Shown in pieces: positions 7,032 through 12,560 of a stretch of DNA of 12,560 nucleotides. Position 1 is the stretch's first letter; the number at the start of each line of letters is the position of its first letter. The DNA is taken from the NCBI GenBank assembly GCA_016186995.1, contig JACPKQ010000004.1, positions 19,789 to 32,348 on the forward strand, in the 5' to 3' direction. The notes beneath the pieces were generated by a model. It did no database searches and had not been told where the DNA came from. It saw only the letters and a list, made by a program, of their open reading frames with translations. The position numbers and the translations under genes were made by a program. This DNA is from Deltaproteobacteria bacterium. Its GTDB lineage: Bacteria > Bdellovibrionota > JACOXK01.

Positions 7032-7061
7032 ATGCTAGTGTAATCACAAACATTTTGTCAA
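7032..7061 (-). promoter_or_regulatory. Internal promoter candidate for the radical SAM gene, TTGACA-18-TAGCAT
   Basis: A perfect -35 TTGACA (7061-7056) and TAGCAT (7037-7032; 4 of 6) lie 18 bp apart in the 51-bp gap before the gene. The GTG at 7025 is 7 bases past the -10, the same geometry as the promoter at 3867-3896. It suggests a leaderless or near-leaderless transcript in addition to operon read-through. Confidence 0.45.
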
Positions 7062-7076
7062 ATATTTAGCTAGTAT

Positions 7077-7772
7077 TTAACATCTCAATGAAAAAAATAT
7101 TTCTTTCATTTTGCTGTTAGAGGGGTCAAAAATAGCAATATCTAAACCACTTTCTAAGACTTCTTTAAAAAAGGAAATTTCTTTTTCTTCATTTCCATCC
7201 ACTATATTTAAAAAAGAGGCTATTGTTCTGAATCCTTTTTCTTTTAAAAGAGATATCGTTTTTAATACATCTTCTTTATGTTGAGGATAGCTTTCTAATG
7301 AAGTTATTGCTGGATCTATTATAATACCCTCTTTAGGAAGCGAATATTTAGAAACTTTTTTTTCTAAATATTCTATAAGATTCTTCCTCTCATTCATGTT
7401 TTTTGGAAATATAGGTTCTATATTGTCCCCCTTCTGTCTTAAAAGAACGACGATAGCTGAGCAACACAGACCAATAAACGGGGCAAAATTATGGAGATTA
7501 TCATCCTCTAAATCTAGAGATTTAAGAATATACTCACCCGGTTGAACTTCTAAAATCTTTCCTAATAACTCTTTATTTTGAGAATTAATAATAAGAGGAA
7601 AGTTTTTAAGTGTTTCAACAGTTTGAAAACAAAAATCTTCTTGATTTCCTGGAAAAATATCTAGATCGGCATATAAAAAATCAGCACCATTTTTTAATTG
7701 AGGATGCTCTATAAAACTATCTTCATTGGTATAACTAACCGCTAATAGTGGCCCCTTTTTGTATAAAGTCAC
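7077..7772 (-). CDS. Pterin-binding TIM-barrel protein, methyltetrahydrofolate methyltransferase (AcsE/MeTr)-like, degenerate
   Basis: The 231-residue product follows, strand by strand, the layout of methyl-H4folate:corrinoid methyltransferases, which move a methyl group from methyl-H4folate to a corrinoid cobalt. GADFLYADLD (29-38) matches the early barrel strand. PLIINSQN (59-66) takes the place of the family's LDSTN. FAPFIGLCCSAIVVLLRQKG (96-115) matches the family's strand ending in LTMNKTG. Next come NERKNLIEYLEKKV (127-140), PKEGIIIDPA (146-155) and FLNIVDG (187-193), and GLDIAIFD (209-216) matches GLDAAIAD of AcsE. D153 and N189 fall where pterin-contacting residues lie in the family, but the first Asp is Asn (N63) and the INST asparagine appears to be lost (K84). 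It is shorter than AcsE (about 262). GTG starts one base after the stop of the upstream SDR, with GGAAG just before. Catalysis is uncertain; it may bind a pterin or another ligand. It may be a partner of the adjacent B12 radical SAM enzyme. Confidence 0.7.
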   Translation of the reverse strand: MTLYKKGPLLAVSYTNEDSFIEHPQLKNGADFLYADLDIFPGNQEDFCFQTVETLKNFPLIINSQNKELLGKILEVQPGEYILKSLDLEDDNLHNFAPFIGLCCSAIVVLLRQKGDNIEPIFPKNMNERKNLIEYLEKKVSKYSLPKEGIIIDPAITSLESYPQHKEDVLKTISLLKEKGFRTIASFLNIVDGNEEKEISFFKEVLESGLDIAIFDPSNSKMKEIFFSLRC

Positions 7773-7773
7773 T

Positions 7774-8727
7774 TTACTTCCAAAGTTCTGGATGTTCTTT
7801 CCACCACTGAATTGTTTTAAGCAACCCCTCTTCTAAAGTTATTCGTGGTTTCCACCCAAACTTTTCTCTTGCTTTTGTTGAGTCTCCAAATAAACGCTTT
7901 AACTCTTGTGATCTATTTTGATAATTCCAGATAGGATCAATATTTACTTTCATAAGTTTAGCAATCAGTTCATATAAATCTTTGATAACAACTTCATTTT
8001 GAGAGCTAAAGTGATAGACTTCACCTGAGTCACCCTGTTCAAGCGCCATAAGATAACCATTAACAATATCTTCTATATAACAATAATCCCTAGTTGGAAA
8101 AGAATTCCCCAATTTTGGAATTTCTCCACGCAATAAACATGAAATAACTTTAGGAATAAAATACTGCTCTCTTTGATAAGGCCCATACATGGCAAAAGAA
8201 CGTGTAAACACAATAGAGAAATTTTCACTGATAAGAGGCCTGATACAGAGCTCTGCTGAATATTTTGAGGCTGCATAAATATCTGTTGGACGAGGTGCCA
8301 AACTTTCTTTAATAGGCAAATCAACATTTGAATGATTACCGTAAATATGACAAGTGCTAATTTGAAGCATTTTTTTAACATGTGATTTCATAGCAGCATA
8401 AGCAACGTTGTGTGCACCTATAATATTAACTTGAAGGCAAGATTGGGGAGATTGCCTTGCCTCAATAACAGGAACAATAGCTGCAGGGTTAAAAACATAA
8501 TCAACCCCTTCTAAGGCAATGAGTAAACTTGTAATATCTGTAACATCCCCTGAATAAAGCGTAATTTTATCTTTAATTGTTGATAGGCTTGACAGGTTAC
8601 CCCCATTTTTAACAAAGGCTCTGATGCAGGCACCCTTTGCTAAAAGTGCATGACACAAATGAGAACCCGTAAACCCATGAGCCCCCGTCACTAAAACGGT
8701 TTTATTTTTCCAAAAAGTTGAGTGCAT
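7774..8727 (-). CDS. NAD-dependent epimerase/dehydratase (extended SDR), nucleotide-sugar type
   Basis: The 317-residue product shows the extended-SDR signature. TGAHGFTG (14-21) is the dinucleotide-binding turn, GDVTD (60-64) the adenine-side aspartate, PAAIVP (81-86) stands in for the usual HLAA, STCHIYG (124-130) carries the catalytic Ser/Thr, and YAASK (151-155) is an intact YxxxK. RSFAMYGPYQRE (176-187) and RDYCYIEDI (213-221) are typical nucleotide-sugar-binding stretches, and FGWKPRITLEEGL (290-302) is the usual C-terminal motif. It should oxidise and then epimerise or dehydrate an NDP-sugar; GDP-mannose or dTDP/CDP-glucose 4,6-dehydratase-like chemistry is possible, but the substrate cannot be named. 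The ATG at 8727 is preferred because GGAG lies 6 bases upstream and the Rossmann motif then begins about ten residues in. The frame is open to 8799, but that extension is a translated palindromic repeat. Confidence 0.9.
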   Translation of the reverse strand: MHSTFWKNKTVLVTGAHGFTGSHLCHALLAKGACIRAFVKNGGNLSSLSTIKDKITLYSGDVTDITSLLIALEGVDYVFNPAAIVPVIEARQSPQSCLQVNIIGAHNVAYAAMKSHVKKMLQISTCHIYGNHSNVDLPIKESLAPRPTDIYAASKYSAELCIRPLISENFSIVFTRSFAMYGPYQREQYFIPKVISCLLRGEIPKLGNSFPTRDYCYIEDIVNGYLMALEQGDSGEVYHFSSQNEVVIKDLYELIAKLMKVNIDPIWNYQNRSQELKRLFGDSTKAREKFGWKPRITLEEGLLKTIQWWKEHPELWK

Positions 8728-8733
8728 AGCCTT

Positions 8734-8737
8734 CTCC
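8734..8737 (-). promoter_or_regulatory. Shine-Dalgarno GGAG deciding the SDR start at 8727
   Basis: On the minus strand GGAG is followed by six bases and ATG. It lies between the start codon and the palindromic repeat at 8741-8792, and so argues against starting translation inside the repeat. Confidence 0.65.
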
Positions 8738-8740
8738 AAA

Positions 8741-8792
8741 ATCACCCTCTCCTTAAATCCTCTCCGCTTCAAGCGAGAGAGGAGGATTAGGA
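8741..8792. repeat. Imperfect palindromic intergenic repeat
   Basis: A left arm, CCCTCTCCTTAAATCCTCTC, and a right arm, GAGAGAGGAGGATTAGG, flank a small CGCTTCAAGCG centre. Several pairing registers are possible, including CGC/GCG, ATCCTC/GAGGAT and TCTC/GAGA. It resembles the short CCTCTCC/GGAGAGG dispersed repeats common between genes in proteobacteria. Translated in the SDR frame it gives the low-complexity peptide SRLKRRGFKERV, a common false N-terminal extension. Only one copy is in the window. It could form an mRNA hairpin before the SDR ribosome binding site. Confidence 0.6.
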
Positions 8793-8798
8793 AAAACA

Positions 8799-8933
8799 CT
8801 ACCTTTTAGACAAATATTGTAAAGAATAAAAATAACTGATGAGCGTAGAAGGGTCTTCGATTTCACTCTCAAAAACCATTTTTTTCATTTCTTCATGAGA
8901 AAACAAAGTAAACTTTAAAAAAAGGATTTTCAC
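8799..8933 (-). CDS. Possible 44-residue protein within the operon, unknown
   Basis: A GTG-started frame begins two bases after the TAA stop of the SDR at 8936-9895 and runs 44 codons to TAG just before the palindromic repeat. It reads MKILFLKFTLFSHEEMKKMV, then FESEIEDPSTLISYFYSLQY, ending LSKR. The mix of acidic, basic and aromatic residues looks protein-like rather than random A/T-rich sequence, and the frame nearly fills the gap between two SDR genes. No convincing Shine-Dalgarno is visible, and I recognise no family. It could be a real small protein, or the remnant of a larger gene cut short by the repeat. Confidence 0.4.
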   Translation of the reverse strand: MKILFLKFTLFSHEEMKKMVFESEIEDPSTLISYFYSLQYLSKR

Positions 8934-8935
8934 AC

Positions 8936-9895
8936 TTAAGGATGCGTTTCATAATTTTCACAATACCACTTAAGTGTTTTATCAATACCTTCTTCAAGTG
9001 ATACTTGTGGCTTCCACCCAAAAATTTCTTGAGCCTTATCACGATTAACACTTAAATTAAAAGGAAGTGTGGGTTTTGAACGATCGAAAACTAATTCAAC
9101 CTTACGCCCAGATTGTACTATCATTTTTTGAACTAAATCTTTAACAGAAACAGCTTTGCCACTTCCCACATTTACTAATTCAAATTTTTCTTTTTGATTT
9201 TTAAGCGCTAAAGAAATAAAATGTAAAAGATCATCAATATAAAGCAAATCTCTCTTTTCAGTTCCTTCACCCCACACGGTTATTTTTTTGTTCTGAGCTG
9301 TCATAACCTTTGTAACAGTGGCTCCAAAAACATGAGATTTTTCAAGATCAAACTTATCCCATGGGCCATAAATATTAGAATGCCTTATCACAGTAAATTT
9401 TGTGTCTGAAATTTGAGAATAGAACTCACACATTTTTTCTATATAAACTTTTGTCCAACCCACACCAAAATATTTTGGTGTAATGTTGCAATTAAAATCT
9501 TCTTCTAAAACAGGTTTTGACTGCGAAGGATACATCACCGTACAACTAAAAAATATAAAATGTTTTACTTTATGCTCAAAAGCAGAACGCAATAAAAGAG
9601 AATTCATAAGTGCGTTATCTGTTACATGAAAGTAAGGTTTATTCACTATTTCATTGGCCCCAGATGTTGTTGCAGCTGCCTGAATAATAATATCAATACC
9701 TTTTACAAGAAGATCCACCTCATGTGCTTTTGTCAGATCAGCTTTAATCCACTCTATTTGAGGATGGTTTTTTAAGTATTGTGGAGGAGTTGTTTTATGA
9801 TAAATAGCTTTAATCTTATATTCTTCGTTACTGATACAATGATTAACAATATTATGACCTATAAAACCTGTGGCACCACAAACTAATACTTTCAC
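8936..9895 (-). CDS. GDP-L-fucose synthase-like SDR lacking the canonical catalytic tyrosine
   Basis: The 319-residue extended SDR has CGATGFIG (6-13) at the NAD(P) turn, FSCTVMYP (116-123) matching the family's SSCxxYP loop, HSNIYGPWDKFDLEKSHV (172-189) resembling the NLYGPxDNFxPxxSHV stretch of GDP-L-fucose synthases, WGEGTEKRDLLYIDD (208-222), and FGWKPQVSLEEG (292-303). GDP-fucose synthase is a dual epimerase-reductase making GDP-6-deoxyhexoses. Around the active site the sequence is YFGVGWTK (142-149): K149 is kept, but the residue four before it is V145, so YxxxK is not intact and Y142 is too far away. The GTG start overlaps the stop of the glycosyltransferase gene at 9892-10584 by 4 nt. 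The substrate is unknown, and the missing tyrosine warns against a plain oxidoreductase assignment. Confidence 0.85.
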   Translation of the reverse strand: MKVLVCGATGFIGHNIVNHCISNEEYKIKAIYHKTTPPQYLKNHPQIEWIKADLTKAHEVDLLVKGIDIIIQAAATTSGANEIVNKPYFHVTDNALMNSLLLRSAFEHKVKHFIFFSCTVMYPSQSKPVLEEDFNCNITPKYFGVGWTKVYIEKMCEFYSQISDTKFTVIRHSNIYGPWDKFDLEKSHVFGATVTKVMTAQNKKITVWGEGTEKRDLLYIDDLLHFISLALKNQKEKFELVNVGSGKAVSVKDLVQKMIVQSGRKVELVFDRSKPTLPFNLSVNRDKAQEIFGWKPQVSLEEGIDKTLKWYCENYETHP

Positions 9896-10584
9896 TCTAC
9901 AACACTCACTTCTACTTTCTTTTTTGTTATAAACTCCATTGCAATCAGCTTTAAAATATCAAGCCCATTTAGGAAAGGATTCATCTTGCGCACTCCCCCA
10001 ATTCGAGAAGGCTCATCTCCTGGAATCTCAGTTACTTTCATTTTGTATTTTGCACAGCGAATAGAGCTTAAAGTTTCAAACCCTGCTCGAGGGACATTTT
10101 TTGGAAATTTTTGAATAATATCTTTTCTCCAAGCACGAAAAATCACAAGACTATCTGTGTATTTACCCCCAAACAAAATATTAATTATGTAAGTAAACAT
10201 CCAGTTCCCAAAAGCAGTAACCCACGAATCATCTTCACTTTGTGCCCCTTTTAAATAACGAGAAACAATAACCATATCATACCCTTCTTTCATTTTTTGA
10301 ATAAGAGAAGGTATCATTTCTGGCACCGAATTTCCATCTGGGCTAAAGGCAACAACGACATCACCTTGTGCTATTTGGATCACCTCTTCATAAGCACCTG
10401 TAATTCCCTTTGAAGTTTGATGATGCACTTTAAATCCTTGTTGTTTGGCATACTCCACTGTTCCATCTGTGGAACCCCCATCAACCAGAATAATTTCATC
10501 AAACCACTCTTTCTTAATTCGAGGAATAATGGCCTCCATCCCTTTTATTTCATTAAGTGTTGGTAAAAAAAGTGTTATCTTCAT
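9892..10584 (-). CDS. Family 2 glycosyltransferase, polyprenyl-phosphate mannosyltransferase (DPM1)-like
   Basis: The 230-residue product starts MKITLFLPTLNEIKGMEAI. It has VDGGSTDGT (34-42), the classic GT2 nucleotide-binding loop with D35, then GITGAYEEVIQIAQGD (60-75), the usual helix before the metal site. The metal site itself reads FSPDGNSVPE (80-89) where DPM1-type enzymes have DADxQHPPE, so only one of the usual acidic residues remains. SRYLKGAQSEDDS (108-120) and DSLVIFRAWRKD (144-155) follow the DPM1 pattern, and PGDEPSRIGGVRK (188-200) matches the conserved Arg-rich loop. There are no C-terminal membrane helices, as in soluble DPM1 and UDP-Glc:polyprenol types. It overlaps both neighbours by 4 nt, so it is co-translated with the SDRs and probably uses a sugar they make. 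Confidence 0.88.
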   Translation of the reverse strand: MKITLFLPTLNEIKGMEAIIPRIKKEWFDEIILVDGGSTDGTVEYAKQQGFKVHHQTSKGITGAYEEVIQIAQGDVVVAFSPDGNSVPEMIPSLIQKMKEGYDMVIVSRYLKGAQSEDDSWVTAFGNWMFTYIINILFGGKYTDSLVIFRAWRKDIIQKFPKNVPRAGFETLSSIRCAKYKMKVTEIPGDEPSRIGGVRKMNPFLNGLDILKLIAMEFITKKKVEVSVVE

Positions 10585-11345
10585 TGATTCTCAACAGTGT
10601 TAACAAACTGAGCAATAACTTCTTTTGAAGAACGATTGAGTGAAGGCAAAACCTGAGAAGCTTTATGATTATTAACACCCCCACCCTTATAAGTAAAAGA
10701 ACCAAACGAAGGCTTCTTGTGAAAAAGGCGCGCTATTTCACCTAAAGTAACATCATCGTTCGACACCACATTGTATAGTCCACTTAAATCCCTTTCAAGA
10801 GCCTTTTCTATAAAGTGCAACACATCTGAATAAAGAATGTAATTAAAAGTTGACTCTTTACTTAATGTTAAAGAAGGGTTTTCTTCTTTTATAATTTTTA
10901 CAAGACTATTAACTCGTGCTTCCAACCCAAGCAAAACAGAACAGCGTAATATTAAACAAGAAGGGGCTTCCTCTGAAACAATCTTTTCGCAAAAATATTT
11001 AGTCGTGGAATATAAAGTTGTGAGTGCTGTAACATCAATAGATTCAGTTTCTTTATGCAAACTTCCATTTTGAGGGTAAACATCAACTGTTGATATATAA
11101 ATAAATTTTTTATATTTTAATTGCGTCAATGCTTGGGTGAGAAAAAAAGTATCTTTTAAATATTGATATGCATTTTCAAAATCTATTTTTTTTTGTGTTG
11201 GAAAAGCACAATGGATAATAACATCAACTTTCTCATCTTTAATATCTTCTAACGGAGTCTCTCTATTAAAAGAAATCCCACCTAAATTTTTATAAAGATA
11301 AGCCCCTAAACCACTACCTGTCCCTGTAATAAGAAAAGAATTCAC
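10581..11345 (-). CDS. Short NAD-dependent epimerase/reductase (SDR, RmlD-like size)
   Basis: The 254-residue product starts MNSFLITGTGSGLGAYLYKN, with the turn GTGSGLG at 8-14. It continues through VDVIIHCAFPT (40-50), YISTVDVYPQNG (83-94) with the catalytic Ser/Thr, and an intact YSTTK (112-116). ILRCSVLLGLEARVNS (132-147), FNYILYSDVLHFI (167-179) and YNVVSNDDVTLGEI (191-204) correspond to the substrate-binding and C-terminal parts of nucleotide-sugar SDRs. It is shorter than its three paralogues in this operon (317-327), mainly in the C-terminal lobe, which suggests a simpler ketoreductase role, as in RmlD-type enzymes. The GTG start overlaps the stop of the upstream SDR by 4 nt, and its stop overlaps the glycosyltransferase ATG by 4 nt. 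Substrate not determinable. Confidence 0.83.
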   Translation of the reverse strand: MNSFLITGTGSGLGAYLYKNLGGISFNRETPLEDIKDEKVDVIIHCAFPTQKKIDFENAYQYLKDTFFLTQALTQLKYKKFIYISTVDVYPQNGSLHKETESIDVTALTTLYSTTKYFCEKIVSEEAPSCLILRCSVLLGLEARVNSLVKIIKEENPSLTLSKESTFNYILYSDVLHFIEKALERDLSGLYNVVSNDDVTLGEIARLFHKKPSFGSFTYKGGGVNNHKASQVLPSLNRSSKEVIAQFVNTVENQ

Positions 11346-12325
11346 ATTAATTTTTCGCTCGTAAAGACATTATATCGTTTACTCACAATACTAAGGTTTT
11401 CTTTATACCAAGACATCACTTCTTGAATGCCTTGTTCAATAGAAGTTTCTAATTTAAATCCAAGGACTTTCAATCGAGAGGTATCCATAACCCTTATTTT
11501 GTCTCCAGAAGGTTTCGAAGTATCCCATACAATTTTAGGTTTGTGCTTAAGGTTTTGAACTATGATCTCAACAATTTTTTTAATAGAAACACCCTCGCCA
11601 CTTCCTAAATTAAAACACCCACCGGGGGCTTTTTCCATAACGAGCATCATAGCCCTGGCTACATCACGCCCATGAATAAAATCCCTAATAGGGCTTCCAT
11701 CTCCCCAAATAGTCAGTGGATTTTCACCATCAAGTGCCCTTTTGATAAGAGACGGAATCACCATGGCATTGTGTGGATCAAAATTATCATAAACACCATA
11801 AACGTTGGCTGGTCTTACAATAGAAACCTTATCCCACCCATATTCAATTTTATAAGCTTCAATTTGTAACTCACCCATTCTCTTTGCCCAACCTGCAAAT
11901 CGATCATTTTGAGATGGAAAAGTTGTCCACACATCATCTTCATAAAAAACAGGCGCTGGAGAATACACACCCACGCTACTTGTGTATAAACAACGCTCCA
12001 CACTACACTGCCTAGCTGCTTCAAGAACATTTGTGTTAAAAGAAATAAGGGGAACAAAAAAACTGGCAGGTTTTTTTGAAGCCATTAAAGGCGAGCCCTT
12101 AATACCAGCTAAGTGAAATACATAATCAGCCCCATCACATACCTTCAGGCACTCTTCAAAACGTGTGAGGTTCACTTGATAAAATTCTGCTTCTGGGTGT
12201 GCTCGTGTTGGATCATCTAAAGAAGCAATGCGAACACGAGCACCCGCTTGAACTAACAACTCAACAAGATAGCGGCCAATCATGCCAGTACCACCTGTCA
12301 CAACTACTTTTTTATTTTGATACAT
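11342..12325 (-). CDS. GDP-L-fucose synthase-like SDR lacking the canonical catalytic tyrosine
   Basis: The 327-residue extended SDR is the first complete gene of the operon. TGGTGMIG (10-17) is the NAD(P) turn, FHLAGIKG (70-77) and TSSVGVYSPAP (115-125) are family loops, and RPANVYGVYDNFDP (171-184) with IWGDGSPIRDFIHGRD (206-221) matches GDP-fucose-synthase-like enzymes. NLGSGEGVSIKKI (239-251), WDTSKPSGDKIRVMD (267-281) and the FKLETSIEQGI end (290-300) complete the fold. The active-site lysine region is DRFAGWAK (141-148): K148 is present, but A144 occupies the place of the catalytic Tyr. The ATG at 12325 follows a GAGG Shine-Dalgarno (12332-12335) at six bases. Its stop overlaps the next gene by 4 nt. 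The residues after 310 form a tail not shared with its paralogues. Confidence 0.88.
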   Translation of the reverse strand: MYQNKKVVVTGGTGMIGRYLVELLVQAGARVRIASLDDPTRAHPEAEFYQVNLTRFEECLKVCDGADYVFHLAGIKGSPLMASKKPASFFVPLISFNTNVLEAARQCSVERCLYTSSVGVYSPAPVFYEDDVWTTFPSQNDRFAGWAKRMGELQIEAYKIEYGWDKVSIVRPANVYGVYDNFDPHNAMVIPSLIKRALDGENPLTIWGDGSPIRDFIHGRDVARAMMLVMEKAPGGCFNLGSGEGVSIKKIVEIIVQNLKHKPKIVWDTSKPSGDKIRVMDTSRLKVLGFKLETSIEQGIQEVMSWYKENLSIVSKRYNVFTSEKLM

Positions 12326-12359
12326 GATTAACCTCTCGGCATTTTTAATTTATCTACCC

Positions 12360-12387
12360 AACGTATTCAATTTTCACACTCTGTCAA
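12360..12387 (-). promoter_or_regulatory. Possible operon promoter, TTGACA with a weak -10
   Basis: A perfect -35 TTGACA (12387-12382) lies in the 95-bp gap before the SDR at 11342-12325. At 16-bp spacing the -10 is only TACGTT (12365-12360; 3 of 6), so this is weaker than the sites at 3867 and 7032. It would give a leader of roughly 30 bases. Confidence 0.35.
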
Positions 12388-12420
12388 TCTACCTCGTGAA
12401 AATGATTATTATGACCTTTT

Positions 12421-12560
12421 TTATTTTTTATTATTTTTTAAAAGTAAGATTCTTTGACCATTCACTATAAATTCATCTTTCAACTCTATATCAACTTCAG
12501 AAAAAGTTTTATTTTCAAAACGTTCTGTCAAATCATAAGAAATCATAGCATAAGGTTGAG
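12421..12560 (-). CDS. C-terminal end of an unidentified protein, cut by the window edge
   Basis: An open minus-strand frame enters from the right edge and runs 45 codons to TAA at 12423-12421. It reads QPYAMISYDLTERFENKTF, then SEVDIELKDEFIVNGQRILL and a lysine/asparagine-rich tail. It looks like a beta-rich C-terminus with ordinary composition. Its first codons lie outside the window, so neither family nor length can be stated. It lies upstream of and on the same strand as the sugar operon, separated by 95 bp with no clear terminator, so it may belong to the same transcript. Confidence 0.65.
   Translation of the reverse strand, partial: QPYAMISYDLTERFENKTFSEVDIELKDEFIVNGQRILLLKNNKK

Noticed and set aside
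8073-8381. A 102-codon minus-strand open frame inside the SDR gene
   Set aside because: It is in another frame of the well-supported SDR at 7774-8727, with no family resemblance and no start signal.
8728-8799. A longer N-terminus for the SDR reading SRLKRRGFKERV
   Set aside because: These codons are the translated palindromic repeat. GGAG plus ATG at 8727 gives a normal SDR start.
11672-12057. Short open frames on both strands inside the SDR at 11342-12325
   Set aside because: They coincide with conserved SDR motifs in the main frame and have no independent start signals.
12421-12440. Tandem TTATTTTTTA repeat as a terminator or an iteron
   Set aside because: It is two A/T-rich 10-mers at the stop codon of the edge gene with no hairpin; it is most simply the Lys/Asn-rich end of that coding region.
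1-12560. CRISPR array, tRNA, rRNA, transposase, integrase or phage genes
   Set aside because: No regularly spaced repeats, cloverleaf-like sequence or recognisable mobile-element protein was seen on either strand.

Overview
The window looks like chromosomal sequence from an uncultured, low-G+C, Gram-negative-type (diderm) bacterium. It is A+T-rich throughout. It carries a secreted protein with a predicted outer-membrane beta-barrel, a WecA/MraY-type lipid-carrier sugar-1-phosphate transferase, and a dense block of nucleotide-sugar and glycosyltransferase genes. A solitary DUF5679-type zinc ribbon also points to little-cultured lineages. I cannot name the taxon; a deltaproteobacterial or Bdellovibrio-like group is only a guess.

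Left part (1-3461): an outer-membrane protein gene on the minus strand (59-1315) ends at a near-perfect 15-bp intrinsic terminator (1-39). A 249-bp intergenic space follows, holding a plus-strand promoter candidate and a degenerate REP/dRS3-like palindrome. Next come a 55-residue zinc-ribbon gene (1565-1732) and a wecA-like gene (1822-2778), both on the plus strand. The wecA-like gene runs head-on into a minus-strand family-2 glycosyltransferase (2697-3461) and shares 82 bp with it.

Middle part (3462-4897): the glycosyltransferase is preceded, with no gap, by a small unknown gene (3462-3860). That gene is divergent from a multi-pass membrane protein gene (3920-4897). The roughly 60-bp divergent region holds a TTGACA promoter and a 12-bp perfect palindrome.

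Right part (4884-12560): a long minus-strand operon is read from right to left. After the tail of an unknown gene at the window edge (12421-12560) it contains a GDP-fucose-synthase-like SDR, a short SDR, a DPM1-like glycosyltransferase, a second GDP-fucose-synthase-like SDR, a possible 44-residue ORF, a third long SDR, a methyltetrahydrofolate-methyltransferase-like TIM-barrel protein, and a 713-residue B12-binding radical SAM protein. The four genes at the head of the operon overlap by 4 nt at each junction (ATGA/GTGA), so they are very likely co-translated.

Interpretation (inference): the operon probably builds and attaches one or more unusual nucleotide sugars, with the WecA-like enzyme starting a lipid-linked surface glycan. 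The most intriguing part is the downstream pair. A degenerate pterin-binding (AcsE/MeTr-like) protein sits next to a B12-binding radical SAM enzyme, inside a sugar operon in which two of the four SDRs lack the usual catalytic tyrosine. The Rossmann-like N-terminal extension of the radical SAM protein also appears to be echoed in the small unknown protein at 3462-3860. No tRNA, rRNA, CRISPR array, transposase or phage gene was seen.
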